Shown: one piece after another, positions 22,459 to 34,479 of the stretch
Numbering within the stretch: position 1 is the stretch's first letter
Layout of the letters: each line of letters begins with the position of its first letter
Assembly: GCA_037043015.1 (NCBI GenBank)
Contig: CM073325.1
Coordinates: 19,819,001-19,883,000 of the forward strand
Source of the DNA: Bryum argenteum
Lineage: Eukaryota; Streptophyta; Bryopsida; Bryales; Bryaceae
Direction: 5' to 3'
DNA: 64,000 bases
Made by a program: the position numbers and the translations under genes
The notes under the pieces: model-generated
The model's input: the letters and a program-made list of their open reading frames with translations, nothing else
What the model was told of the DNA's origin: nothing
Database searches by the model: none

Positions 22459-24404
22459 CTAAGAAAAAGATAGCGTATGAAAATTCATATCGAAACATGC
22501 CACTTCACTTACGTTTTTTGGGAACAATGTATTTTCTTGCCAATTAAAAATTAGAGGAGCTTGCTTTATAAACAATTGAGCGTAATATAACATGAATGGT
22601 CCACAATCATAACCATTCTTCTGTTGTGGTACCTGCACATTACATAAATGAATGCACGTATTTAACTCTTCAAAACTAGACTCTTTAATAAACCTCGTTT
22701 TGTGATTAAAAAGCAATTATAAAGAACCTCTTTTTTCAAGGTGAAGATTGGATTTGATTAACATATATTTACAAGTTGGATGCCCAGTGTTTTCACAAAT
22801 GCAACCTATATATAAGTTATTTACTTTTTAAAATGTAAGTTTGTACCTCTAATTCCAAGAATTCCATTTTCAATAACATTTTTCCTATGTCCGCATAGGT
22901 TTCTTTGGGATGCTCTTGCAACCATGCAAATATTAAAAAAGTGCATTACATGGTATACAAATTATTAAAAGGGAGAAGGAATTCCACTAGTAGAGAACGG
23001 TTCACATCTATTACAGAAACAATAAATTACTAATCATAGTATTTAGTTGAAGTTATAAATTCATTCTTCATATATTTTTGCTAATAACAATCATATAAAA
23101 ACAATCGATGTGCTGTAAATGGTGTAAGTTTTGTGCACGTACTTCTTTATGTATTTCTCAACATCACGGTGATGACCTGCCATTGAATCAATGCAATATG
23201 CAAGGAGAATGCATAGTTGTTCCTGCATCAATGTCAAAATCAATAGTAAATATCATATTTATTATTTAGAATAAAACATAAAAAATCAACAAACGAATCA
23301 TTTATATAAATTCGATTGAGGACCTTCTAGTGAGCATTGATAAAGTTGAATGTGAGAAAATTAACTTCTTAATGTTCTTTCATCAGCATATTAACATTTA
23401 CAAGGATTCAATCCCAATATTAAAAATTTAGTCCCAAGATTTGTATATACTAGTAAAAGTTGTAAATTTCAATGTAAAAGCCTCAATAGATCCAAAATTA
23501 AAGTTTCAAATAAAATTTCAGAAAACAACTAAAAAGAGGTTAGTGATTAACATACCCTTCATGTATGGAGACCTTCAAATAATCAAGCTCAAAAATATGA
23601 ATTTGGGAAGTCCATTCTCTCAGTGCTTGAAAGGCAACTTCATATCTTTCATGCTCTTGTCCCTTCGTAGTATCATATTTAGATTGAAACCTTGTAAATC
23701 AAAAGCTGTTCAATATGTGAAACCTTTTAGGAGACTCTTGTGAAATCAATGTATTTTCTAGAAACTTACATTACAAAAAGTACATAAACAATCTTTTCAG
23801 GTACGGGCCTTGAAGAGTTCAATGAAAAGTTTTATTGCATCAACAATTGTTTCTCTTACTTTTTCTTACTAAATATGGTATATGATACAAAATAAAACAA
23901 GATAAAAAAAGATAGTAGAAAGGAAAGAAAATTTCACATCAAATAAAAATTGATGATGTTGACATTGAGATAAGCTCGTGGCATTAAACACTGAAAATCT
24001 TGTGATCTTGAGTTTGTCATTTTGTTCTTCGAGTAATAGAATGCAAACTCTGAAGTTTGAGGTGAAGAAGGCTCTATCATTGCCTTGCGTTCTAGCAAAT
24101 TTAAATTGTCAGGATTTCTCTGAGCTAGAAAATAAACTAAACCAAAATAAAAAAATCAGAAATATATGATTTTCCATATAAAGACACATGCATTTTTAAA
24201 ATTAAATCTTTTTTGGAAAAATAAAAGTAAAAGCAGCCCTATTTGAAATCCCTTACGTGCGTCAACCTCAAAGTGCTCTTCAACCTTCATTTTCTTATGT
24301 TCCTCTGAGGATTGGAGCTCTTCTTTTTCTACTTCTTTCACTCTTTCTTTTCCTTTTCTTTTGTATACTTTTGCAGATGACATGGTTTTTCTTTTCCTGC
24401 TCAA
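22459..24404 (-). pseudogene. Ulp1-like (C48) cysteine protease gene remnant
   Basis: Minus-strand exons run from 24404 down. Exon 24257-24404 encodes a Lys/Glu-rich start (MSRKRKTMSSAKVYKRKGK), donor GTAAGG. A middle exon lies at about 23560-23740. An exon piece at about 23324-23390 reads VNFLTFNFINAH. Exon 23143-23222 reads CILLAYCIDSMAGHH. An exon ending at 22857 reads EHPKETYADIGKMLL. The last, starting 22632, reads VPQQKNGYDCGPFMLYYAQ. The DCG cysteine (codon 22603-22605), the DSM segment and the N/FINAH histidine match the catalytic His-Asp-Cys order of Ulp1/SENP SUMO proteases. After the His the expected Trp codon is TAG (23327-23329), so the copy is probably dead. Plant transposons often carry such domains, so it may be element-derived. 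Seen: motifs and splice sites. Inferred: the exon chain. Confidence 0.6.
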
Positions 24405-25710
24405 ACAATAAGCTCAAACAATGCAGGGATTCGTGAAGGTGCTCTATGACATGGGTCTACAATCCATGTAGCATGTGCTATGCCTGAAAATATTTAATGA
24501 ACCTCCAGCAGCACCCATTGACCACTTCGCATGAAATTCGAGAGCACTAGGGGTTAGTCACAAAAGCACTAGTTTGTTCGAAATTACATCTCTTTTGTAT
24601 GTCATATGACTAATGCTACCACAAGGTGCAGTTAGACTTCACATCGTCTAATAAAAGAACTATCTAGACACCGCTAACTCTCTCATGATAACACTTCTGC
24701 TGCATATGCCGTCGAACACATTTCAATTTCCTCATATACTACACCAGATCATCCTAAACAATTGCAGCGGACTTCTAAGAGCATAGGTAATAGCCTACTT
24801 AAAAAATTCTCTTACAATGTCTTTATTAACGTCTCCCAATCATACATCCTAAAAAGTACTAACTTTACTAACCTATCAATTCTAGAGGATAAAAGTACTG
24901 TCCATATGAAAGTGATGTAAATTTCTCAAAAAATAGCGCGAGAGTAACCTTTTGATAAAGTGTGATTGCAAAAAAGGAAACTAACAACTGCCGGGTTAGC
25001 CTGTAAAAATTTGCTACCAACTACAACCAACTTATAATATTATATAATATTATATAGTTAATAACTCACACAAATTACAACTATCCAAAATAAAATTGAA
25101 TATAACAATGATAAAACAAATCAATCTTCTAAAGCTGGATTGGATGGCGTTCGCATCCATATTCAGAGTATAATTATGTTGTCTTGCTCACAATAATAAC
25201 TGATTAATTTATCTTCAATCCCGGCCAGCTCAAACTTTAGGCTAACCTTGTGAGCGTCTAACATCATCCTGAAGAGTCCTACTAAAAACTCGATAATCTT
25301 TGTCCAAACACTCTTTCCAGACCCCGGGCCCAACAATATATAAAGCAATTTGATGAGGGTTGTGTCCTCGCACAATAAAGAACAGAAAGACCCTGAATAA
25401 ATTGAGTACAACCCTTAACAATCAATATACAAGACACACGCACACAAGTTGTGACTTGTGAGAAGGTGAGAAAGTAGAGTTCTAACATCAAATGTGAGGT
25501 AAATGCAAATGATAATTTTAGAAGATTTATTTTATATATCTTCAAATATATAGAAGAATTATGAAACTATGGAGGAGATGCCTTTTTATACTTATCTTGA
25601 TGTTTAACTTTAACATGAATCCACTTTTACGTGTATAAGCATTAGAATGAGTTTAAGTTATAGATTTAAGTTCTAGATAAACACTAGAATGAGTTTAAGT
25701 GGTAGATTTG
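24405..25710. other. Intergenic, no gene recognised
   Basis: AT-rich. Minus frames at 25163-25545 include GPGSGKS, but spacing does not fit a Walker A motif. A 30-bp phrase 'agaatgagtttaagt(t/g)(a/g)tagattt' occurs twice just before the minisatellite (about 25645 and 25686). Confidence 0.45.
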
Positions 25711-25950
25711 TACGTAGGTGGGTAGGAACGTAGGTGGGTAGGTACGTAGGTGGGTAGGAACGTAGGTGGGTAGGTACGTAGGTGGGTAGGAACGTAGGTG
25801 GGTAGGTACGTAGGTGGGTAGGAACGTAGGTGGGTAGGTACGTAGGTGGGTAGGAACGTAGGTGGGTAGGTACGTAGGTGGGTAGGAACGTAGGTGGGTA
25901 GGTACGTAGGTGGGTAGGAACGTAGGTGGGTAGGTACGTAGGTGGGTAGG
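25711..25950. repeat. Minisatellite, 15 x 16 bp with alternating variants
   Basis: Exactly 240 bp made of 15 units of (T/A)ACGTAGGTGGGTAGG. The first base alternates T, A, T, A along the array, starting and ending with T. The real repeat period is therefore 32 bp (seven full pairs plus one). No other variation is visible. It lies 140 bp before the conserved promoter of LEA3. One minus frame reads a Tyr-Pro-Pro-Thr pattern, which I take as a by-product. Confidence 0.95.
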
Positions 25951-26092
25951 ACGGATCGCCGGATCGATCACCCTATTCTTTTATCTATGCAGACGGAGCC
26001 AGAAGGGCCGCCGACGCGCAATGTCAATCCCTCCTTCGCTCAACCCACCAGCGCCAAGTGGCCGGATACATCACATCCACATCTCCTCTCGC

Positions 26093-26120
26093 CACCTGTC
26101 CCTCACATTCCATGTATATA
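26093..26120 (+). promoter_or_regulatory. LEA3 TATA box; G-box position changed to CACCTG
   Basis: CATGTATATA (26111-26120, continuing AAGTGG) is the TATA box. The position of the LEA1/LEA2 G-box reads CACCTG (26093-26098), so the ABRE core is lost. The conserved upstream block with 'ggccgccgacgcgcaatg' precedes it. Confidence 0.65.
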
Positions 26121-26306
26121 AAGTGGAGAGGTCCCTCTAATGAACCATCCATCAGTTGTTTCCGTTTTCAACATCTACAGTACCTCATATCTCTTCCGCT
26201 GGTTTCCAGACTTGTGTCGAGCGATACTCGTTTACATAGCTTCAGTCCATTCCTCACAAGCTTTCTTGCGGACTCAGCTTTCTCTTTCAGTGGATTAATT
26301 GCAGAA

Positions 26307-27094
26307 ATGGCTTCTTACAACAACCAGGACGCTGCTGCCCAGAAGGCCGAGGAGGCCAAGCACTTTGGCCAACAGAAGGCCGGTGAGGCCCAGAGCGCCA
26401 CCAAGGTACTATATCTTCACAAACCACTTCCGCACTGCTCTGCAATCTTGCAATGTGGGTGTCGTCTGAGATTTGAGTCCCGATTTTGAGAAGGGTCTCG
26501 CATTGAAGTTTAGGGCTGGCATCAGGGTGACAGAGGCTTTGCAACATCAATGTAATTTTGCTTGTTAATGGATGTGGGATAAGTCAGACGTGTGCTCGTT
26601 GACTGTGATTAAGGAGGTTGTTGTCTAGCTGCGGAAATGGATCGGTGTGGTGCGATTTGACAACTACCATATCGATCTTTTTGGTGAATCGGGCTTGTTC
26701 TGATTGTGTTGAATTTCACAGGATGCTGCTGGAGCAACGCAACAGAAGGCCCACGAGGTGGCCGGAGCGGCCCGGCGACAAGGCCAACGAAGCTGGCAAT
26801 GTGGCTGGGGAGAAGTGGGAGCAGACGAAGCAGGGCGCCTCTGACGCCGCCGGAGCTGCGCAGGACAAGGCCAATGATGTGGCGGGCGCTGCCGGCGACA
26901 AGGCCAACCAGGCGGGGAGCGTGGCAGGAGAGAAGTGGGAGCAGACGAAGCAAGTGTCGTCGGACGCTGCCCAAGCGGCGTCCGACAAGGCTGTGGAAGC
27001 CAAGGATGCCGGGGCTGGATTGGTGCAACAGGCAACGGATGCACTGGGCAATGCATACCAGAGTGTGAAGGATGCTGTGACCCCGAAGCAGTAA
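26307..27094 (+). pseudogene. LEA3, group 3 LEA gene with a +1 frameshift
   Basis: Exon 1 (26307-26405, MASYNNQDAAAQKAEEAKHF...ATK) and the 316-bp intron are normal; exon 2 begins at 26722 with DAAGATQQKAHEV. At 26766-26775 the sequence reads GCGGCCCGGCG where all sister genes have GCGGCCGGCG, one extra C. The frame then leaves the LEA reading and meets TGA at 26842-26844, giving about 73 residues. The rest of exon 2 (to the TAA at 27092-27094) is intact in the other frame and nearly identical to LEA4, including VTPKQ. The mutation is either very recent or a base-calling or assembly error; without it the protein would match the 156-aa class. Confidence 0.85.
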
Positions 27095-27790
27095 ATAGAG
27101 TGTTGGGAAGCGTGTTTGTAGAGGAGAGGACGGTTGTATATAGCTATCCTTGAAAACTGTAAATATTGTGTGGAAGGTTGTCAATAGCCAATTCATTGAA
27201 CACGAATGACAATGTAAAGATCATCTGATGCGAGCTCACTTATTCGAGATCAGGAATCAATTTTACAGCTTAGGTTGAGTTATTTGTACGGATGGGATGG
27301 TCCTCGGCGAAAGCGGTTGGCTGAGTTACCTTCACGAGATTATCTTGATTCATAAGTAGAACCGGTTACCGAGTTTATAAGAGTAGTAATGGCATTTGTA
27401 CAATGGCGTGGGAAATGGCCAGGAGGGATTGAATAAGTGAGTTTCTGCATAGCCGCGAAAGATCGCAGCTGTATGAATTCGACATAATTTCAAAGCACCA
27501 AGTCGAGTGAAATCAGATGCAATGTTCCATGATACACGATTCACTTTGACTCGTCATTCTTGTCTTGCGAGACAATGTACGAAATGTCTTGACTTGAGCG
27601 TGCATGAAAGGAAACATGCTTGTACTTGCATCGGTTAGAAGATATGATGAGCAGAAGCTGGGATGAGAGGAAATCTCGGTGGAGAGGTTTGGTGCTTCAT
27701 TATTGTAACTCGCTGTGTGAGTGGGTTGGCCAATGAACTCAGAGCCGTTTTTCTGAAGGGAAGGAGGGTTTAGGGTTTAGGGTATTAGTC
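27095..27790 (+). other. LEA3 3' flank, with two telomere-type repeats
   Basis: Conserved 3' UTR and flank blocks of the unit follow the stop. At about 27766-27783 'gggtttagggtttaggg' contains two units of the plant telomere repeat TTTAGGG, too few to be a telomere. Confidence 0.65.
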
Positions 27791-29190
27791 GGGAGTATGG
27801 CAAGGTTTGGGCTTTTGCAGTATTGAAAAAGGATTGTAATATTGGACTTAATTCTAATCATAAACATTTTGATAGAAAATGCAGTCCTTCTTGATTTGCA
27901 AATGCATATAGCAGAGTACCTTTGTGAAACCTTTGAGATGATGCTGATAATGTCCTGTTTTGTTTTACCTGAATGAGAGCTATGAGAGCGGCAAGATGTG
28001 ACACTCAAAAATATGAAAGTGACATTTCTATAGCCAAGTGACGATTGATAATGTAGAATCAATCTTCAATTGAAATATAGAAGATGAGGACTCTAAATTT
28101 TGTTTTGAGAATAGCATGAGTAAAGGGTTCTATATTGAGTCCGACTAGCATCAATGAAGGGATTACTAAACTTCTCAAAAATACGTTTTGACCTAGTTTC
28201 TACTCAACCTAGTGCTTTAGAGACAAAGGTGAAATACCTTAACAGTTATACAATACTTTCACTTGTGCATGTGAATGTACTTCAAAGATCTCTTTTGATA
28301 TCTTCACTTTCACAACAAGATGCGAAGATGTTAGTCATTTAGGTTCTAAAAAATGTGCAATATGTAACACAAGTGAAGGTCGAATGTTTTTACTTACTTT
28401 TATTGAGATTGGATCCTTTCTAAAACCAGGGCAATGATTCATTTGAGCAAAATAATAAGAATGTGATGAAGGTAGAAAAAGAATAGTGCCGTAAGGAATT
28501 GATCTATCTAGTAGGGCCCTCATGAACAAATCGTCGTAAGTGCAATGGAAGTGAAAGGTTTTTTAACATGCACTTTTATCATGATTGCAGACTTATGTAA
28601 ATGTATCGTTGGAAAGAAATCTAGAATAGAGGAATTCAATGAATTATGAAGTGAAGTAGGAAACTCTTTTTAAGTCTCACTTGAACAAAGTGTGTATATT
28701 ATTTGATAAATGTCAAGTATCTATGCTTAGAAGTCATTACAACAGTGGTGAGACTACAAAGGTGTCTTAACATGAACCTTATGCCCATTTTTACCTAGTT
28801 ACTAGGGCCTAAGAAACAATGGTGAAGCACTTGAACATGAGTGTATTACATTCAATCATGCACATGAAGAATTATGCTTGAAACAAACATTTTATACGAC
28901 ATTAGTAGAATACATGTTTGCTACAACTTGTCTTGTTAAGGTTTATTAATTGTAGACTTATCATAGATTTTCCTTCACGGAAAGATAACAATCATTTGAA
29001 TCACTATGAACAAGTACCAATAAACAAAAAAATTCAAGTGTGATGACTTTCACAAGTAGATGATAGCTATTTCAATCCATTCTGCAAGAGAGTTATGAAG
29101 AGTTAACCAAATAAGAGAAATAAGAAAAAAAAAAATTGTTAAAAAATCATGATTAGTTATTTGGATAGAACAACACCTCTTTAAAAATAA
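27791..29190. other. Distal LEA-unit spacer, no gene
   Basis: This region is homologous to 38500-40400 beyond LEA5 and, in part, to 48230-48700 beyond LEA8 and inverted to 40900-41170 beyond LEA6. Shared phrases include 'aagggattacta', 'cctagtttcta', 'gacaaaggtga' and 'catgagtgtatta'. So the duplicated unit extends well over 1.5 kb past the stop codon. No coding exon seen. Confidence 0.55.
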
Positions 29191-29452
29191 TCATTCATAA
29201 AATGTCACCCCTTCCTCTATTATGTGAACCTCATCGCCGTAGGCCTGTATGGTCGTACCCCGTCCACTGTGGAAATCGTATTGTATTATATTTGGAAAAA
29301 TTCATTTTACTTACCAAAAAAGGATGTATATGTGCAACCCCTCCAAAATAGCATACGGCGAGGTCTCGTCTTTGCAGGACAGTTCAAAGCATCCCGAAGT
29401 GGCATCGATAGACACACGAGCCAGCGGGGTCGCCGACGCCAAATGCCAAACC

Positions 29453-29560
29453 CACGTGAAATGTCAAGCCCAACTCCGCTCAAGCAAGCGGCGCCAAGTG
29501 GCAGGATACATCAGATCCACATCTCCTCTCGCCATCTGTCCCTCACATTCCATGTATAAG
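29453..29560 (+). promoter_or_regulatory. LEA4 promoter: distal CACGTG and TATA box
   Basis: The TATA box is CATGTATAAG (29551-29560). The usual G-box site reads CATCTG, but a CACGTGA occurs about 90 bp further upstream (29453-29458), at a place where the sisters have 'cccacctccgc'. This may restore ABA response by a new site. Confidence 0.55.
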
Positions 29561-29747
29561 AAGTGAAGAAGTCCCACAACTGATCCATCCATCAGTTATT
29601 TCACTTTTCAGCGTTTACTGTACCTCATCTTCAATCCGCTAGTTTTCAGTCTTATTTCGATCAACACTCGTTTCCACATCCCCACTCTCTTCCTCTTGAT
29701 TAGTGCGGACGGACTCAGCTTTCTCTTTTAGCAGATCAATTTCAGAG

Positions 29748-30516
29748 ATGGCTTCTCACAACAACCAGGACGCTGCTGCCCAGAAGGCCGAGGAGGCCAA
29801 GAACTTTGGCCAGCAGAAGGCCGGTGAGGCCCAGAGCGCCACCAAGGTACATTCCACTTCTGCACTGCTTTCTACTTCTTTTAGTACGGGTGTAAATGTG
29901 GAAGATTTTGAGTCACAAATGGTATATCACCCGTTAAAACGGGTGGGAGATCGGTGCAGCATTCGAATTAAGGGCTGGCATTAGTCTGCCAGAGGCTTTG
30001 CATACTCGATGACATTTTGCTCGTTGACCTTAATTTCGGAAATTGATGTCCATTTTTGCGGAAATGGATCGGTGCGAGGGACTAGTTCGAGAATTTCTGG
30101 TGAACTGGGCTCGTCTTCATTGTAACGAGGATTGGATTTTACAGGATGCTGCCGGAGCAACGCAGCAAAAGGCACACGAGGTGGCCGGAGCGGCCGGCGA
30201 CAAGGCCAACCAAGCTGGCAATGTGGCTGGGGAGAAGTGGGAGCAGACGAAGCAGGGCGCCTCTGACGCCGCCGGAGCTGCGCAGGACAAGGCCAATGAT
30301 GTAGCGGGCGCTACCGGCGACAAGGCCAACCAGGCAGGGAGCGTGGCAGGAGAGAAGTGGGAGCAGACGAAGCAAGTGTCGTCGGACGCTGCCCAAGCGG
30401 CGTCCGACAAGGCTGTGGAAGCCAAGGATGCCGGGGCTGGATTGGTGCAACAGGCAACGGATGCACTGGGCAATGCATACCAGAGTGTGAAGGATGCTGT
30501 GACCCCGAAGCAGTAG
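29748..30516 (+). CDS. LEA4, group 3 LEA protein (156 aa, two exons)
   Basis: Exons are 29748-29846 and 30145-30516, with a 298-bp phase-0 intron (AAG|GTACATTCC ... TTTACAG|GATGCT). The N-terminus MASHNNQDAAAQKAEEAKNF is the family consensus. Exon 2 has two full 40-residue blocks; the first ends QDKAND and the second runs VAGATGDKANQ to SSDAAQAASDKAVEAKD. The C-terminal helix ends NAYQSVKDAVTPKQ and the stop is TAG. It is all polar and small residues, with a single Trp per block in GEKWEQ. It is a group 3 LEA expected to be cytosolic. It lies 2.65 kb after LEA3, same strand, with a nearly identical exon 2. Confidence 0.93.
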
Positions 30517-31070
30517 ATAGAGTGTATTGGGGAGCCTGTTGTAGAGGAGAGGACGGTTGTATAGAGCTTCCTTGAAAACTGTGAATATTGTGGAAGGTTG
30601 TCAATGGCCAATTCATTGAACAGAAATGAAAATGCAAATATCATTTGATCTGAGCTGAATTACTCGAGAACTGTAAACATATTCGACAGTTTAAGTCGAG
30701 TTAATTCTACGATTGTCATGCTCATCGGTGAAGGCGGTTGGCTGAGGACGATCTATCTTCATGAGCTGATTTTGATTCACGGGATTATACTGATTGACGA
30801 GATTATGTTGATTTACAGGTAGAACCGATGACCGTTTTTATATCAGTAGGAATGGTATTCGCAGAATGGCGTGGGAAGTGCTGTGGAGGCATTGAATCTA
30901 TTGACATTGTCCATAGCCGTGAAAGATCGCATTTGTATGATATCTAACCTAAAATCCAAGCACCTTGTGGAGTGAAATCAACTTTAATGTTCCGTGATGC
31001 ACGACTGAATTTGTCTCGTCAATCTTGTCTAGGGAGACAATGTACACAGACGACTTGGCTGTACACATGT
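30517..31070 (+). other. LEA4 3' UTR and conserved flank
   Basis: It contains 'gaggacggttgtatagagc', 'gttgtcaatggccaattc', 'ggcggttggctgagg' and 'gccgtgaaagatcgcat', like the flank at window start. A short phrase 'tgattcacgggattatac / tgattgacgagattatg' is locally repeated near 30770-30810. Confidence 0.7.
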
Positions 31071-31351
31071 GATGAAGGTCAAAATTCAAGGGGTAACACA
31101 AATCATCCTAGACAGTTGGAACTTTTTTTTTCTTCATGATTACTCTCCAAGAAATCCTTTTTAGTTCACTTCAGTAGGCTGGAGCAAGAAACAGTCATTT
31201 CAAATGCTCGGAACGCTGAGAAACTCATTTCCATCATTTGGAAACAGGTTGAAGTTTCACAGATAACATTACAATATTTCACGAGTTCAACTTGATGGAG
31301 CCCCTTGCCATATGGGACGTAGATGTATGATTTCTGCCGGTTGAAGGGGTT

Positions 31352-32113
31352 CGTAACCGGTTGGCCGTTTTGTTTTGCCGAGGTGGCAGTATATGATTAG
31401 CTCTGAGCATGCAGGTTCGCAGACAATAACCTCGCTGTCCGAGTCGGTTATGAATATGAGATCATCGAAATCATGATGAAGATAAAAGAAAAAATCACTT
31501 GAAACCGGTTATTTTTGGTGAATATGGATCGTCTGCAAAGTCATCGTCCCTTTAAGCTTGCTTTGTGGTGTGCGCAACCAAACTAGTTGATCATGGTTCG
31601 GTGGAATCTCTCTATACTTTTGTGACGCTTTGATTTTTTCCTTTGTTAACTTTAAGTTGTACTCTGCTAAAAATCTTGGAATATAAGTGCAACAAAAAGA
31701 AAACTAAAATACACAGAAGTACACTTTATTTCAAAGATGTGCACAAAAGGCACGCACAAACACACGATGAAGTGTAGCCTCACCAGGCACAAAATGAGTA
31801 TAGAGAAAAGCACTCATAATTAATACTTCAATGAGCATAACACGCATAACACAGGAACACAATTAGAAGCCTCGATGGACATAGCACAATTATACGGAAC
31901 ACAATTGTATGAGGTTCATTCGTTCCATGAAGCGCCATATTATGGAAGGGCAATAGTTTCATGTTTAGTATTATTTTTTGATGAAGGTAGCACCCACGAA
32001 GGGACAAAAGCAGCGCCAAAATCTCAAGCACCCGCTCAAATGTGAAATGTGAGAGCATTATAACCTTTGTAAACACCACTTGCGCGGCTCAACAAAATAG
32101 CCAACCGGTTACG
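31352..32113. mobile_element. Possible element with ACCGGTT-type terminal inverted repeats
   Basis: The left end 'cgtaaccggttggccgtttt' (31352-31371) is matched by the right end 'aaaatagccaaccggttacg' (32094-32113) with one mismatch after reverse complementing. The 760-bp interior has no coding frame of note. I cannot define a target duplication, so its class is unknown. Confidence 0.5.
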
Positions 32114-32116
32114 TCC

Positions 32117-32223
32117 GGTAATTGTTTTATTGGAACCGGTCATCGGTGCAAAACGCCCTCACCGGCTTGCCACCTTCACAGAACCGGTTGTGCACCGATA
32201 ACCGGTTCAATAAAACGATTACC
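32117..32223. repeat. Foldback with 33-34 bp arms, rich in ACCGGT
   Basis: The left arm 32117-32150 and right arm 32191-32223 are near reverse complements ('attgttttattggaaccgg' against 'ccggttcaataaaacgatta'). The 40-bp loop also contains 'aaccggttg'. It abuts the right end of the element at 31352-32113. Confidence 0.7.
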
Positions 32224-34440
32224 TTATACATAATTTACAAAGACATGATGCAGAGGATGCTATGACCAAGCAGGCAGACAATCTGTATGCATTGGTATAT
32301 ACGCTTTAAATTTCAAACTTTCAACGGAAAGAACATCTGTTGTTAAAATAATCTAACTACCTAGCAGAGATTGCTAGACTATTCTGTAGTATTGTGGAGT
32401 AGGATTCATTCACTAGGGATTCAATTACAAATGGACAATGGATTCTATGAGACCATAATATGCAATTGTCATATAAATTTAGTAATTACAAAGAAAAAAA
32501 ATCATTTATTCACCGGTATACTTATAAACAGTTATAATTGATTACAAATCCATATCATCAATCATTGTCTCTAACACACAACATACAAAATTATCACTCT
32601 ATTTGGGTCAGCTCCTTCCCGTGGACTGCCATTGATATCATTGATTTTTCTCAATTTGTACCCAAATTCAATAGCCATGACCTCCATAGTTGTAGATGTG
32701 TAAAGTTTTAAGACCAAATGCATACATTCAAATCACTTTTATTTACACTTTGATCTTTTCACATTTAATGGAGTATTAGACTTCATTATCTCTTCATAAC
32801 CATTTTCATTTGTCTAAACATGCTAATTCTTGGACCAAGTAGGTAATCAACCATTTTGAAATTTTCCATTGACTACAACATCCGAGAAATTAACTCGAAT
32901 TCGGACATTGATGAAGACTCTATGAGCAGACTGTTGATTCGGGGTCAGAGGGGATGGAAGGGAACAGAAGTAGAGAGCAAGATTCTGAGATACTTGCCTC
33001 AATGCTTGTTCTCTTGAACAGTGGAGAGGTTTCTCTCTTGCCCCATATAAACAGTCTTGCTTAGAGCCTTAATCGACGTCCCGATTCGAGTTCATTTAGC
33101 GGCTCTTCTTTCTGTTGAAAGTTTGGAGTTTGAAGCCTTTGTCATATCCAGATGCAAGTCCTTGTCATATGGGACGAAATCATTTGCTTATTGCTCGTTG
33201 AACACGGTTATAGTCTCCAAAGACTTGATGCAACAGGGTTATAGTTTCTAAAGACTTGATGCAACAAGTACTTGCAGGGCATTCAATCTGTCCACATGTA
33301 TCAAATCCAACATGGCCCCAAGCTCCAAACTTTCAACACAAACTTTCAAATGCTATATCAAATCAATCTGGACGGTGTTGGAGACTATCATGAACAATAA
33401 GCAAATTGCTCCTTCTTGGGAGATGCGAAACTTTACGTTATGGAAGGAACAAAAGTTGGGGGGTGATATTCTTGATTTTAGTATAGTGCAAGATTATTAC
33501 CCCAAAATTTTTTGCCATCCACAATGTAGAGTTTCCCGTCTTGTTGCAAAGAAAGAATCTACTCATGAGCTCATTAGAGTCTCCATCAAGGTCAAGAGTT
33601 CATAAAGCCGTTGTCCTTTGCGATGAAAGTTAGGAACTTGGAACCCATGTTGGATGGCCTCCTTAGTCATAGAGTAATCACTGCATGAATCATAAGATGC
33701 GGGCTGCTCACACCACGATTGTCACCTATAAACCCCTGCACAAATGCCATCCATAAATCAAAATTCAATTAACTCTTCGTCCTTAAAAGAATGCAAGTAT
33801 TATTTCATTCTACCAACTGAGGAGAACCGTTCTCCGTCACAAATTTCTTCATAATTTAGAGAAATTAGACTTCATTCTTATGTGAGTTCTTTCTAAAAGT
33901 GATTACGATTTCAACATTCTTAGCAACAAAGCAATGGACACCATCAACAAGAAAACAAAGCTTACATGTTTGGTTGCATAATGATCTTAGTCAGATAGTA
34001 GTTGATCCTAGCTGTAGCAACAATGGTGCCGGTACACCATCTTCGGTGAAAAACAAAGAGAAGGACCGAAGCACCAAGTTACGAGCCCCGGATTTTCTTC
34101 CTTGCAGATCTCGAAGCTGGTAAGTTGTGGAGGAAGTGTTTAACACGATTAAAGTTAAGTTTTTTACAAGTGAAAATCAGCATCTCGTATTTTCCCTTCA
34201 CATATGAACAACCCTTAGTCTCGAGAGCATTAGTAGCACTACTTATCAAGAACGGCATGTAAAAGCAATCACAAAGCGAGTTTAATCAAAGTGCACCTAA
34301 TTCTTGCATATATCTTTGATATTTGATATGCAAGGCAAGAGCAAACATTTTAGATATTGTGGAGAAGCTTGACATGCTACCACAATGGGTCACATTTAAA
34401 GGGCATGAATGAATATGGCAACAACACAGATGTTTTAGAA
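32224..34440. other. AT-rich spacer, no gene recognised
   Basis: A plus frame at 33312-33605 (97 residues, WEMRNFTLWKEQKLGGD within it) has protein-like composition but no known domain and no flanking splice evidence I trust. A 25-bp phrase 'cttgatgcaacaggttatagt' repeats in part near 33225-33270. Otherwise nothing noted. Confidence 0.4.
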
Positions 34441-34479
34441 TATTTACCTATGTTGAGTTGTAATCGTTGTCTCTTGCAA

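Noticed and set aside
25282..25411. P-loop (GPGSGKS) on the minus strand.
   Set aside because: A Walker A motif needs four residues between the first Gly and GKS; here there are three, and no other ATPase motif or splice context is present.
25684..25971. Tyr/Pro-rich repeat protein on the minus strand.
   Set aside because: The frame is created by the minisatellite, with no start context or flanking exon.
27766..27783. Telomere array.
   Set aside because: Only two TTTAGGG units; more likely an interstitial chance or a telobox-like motif.
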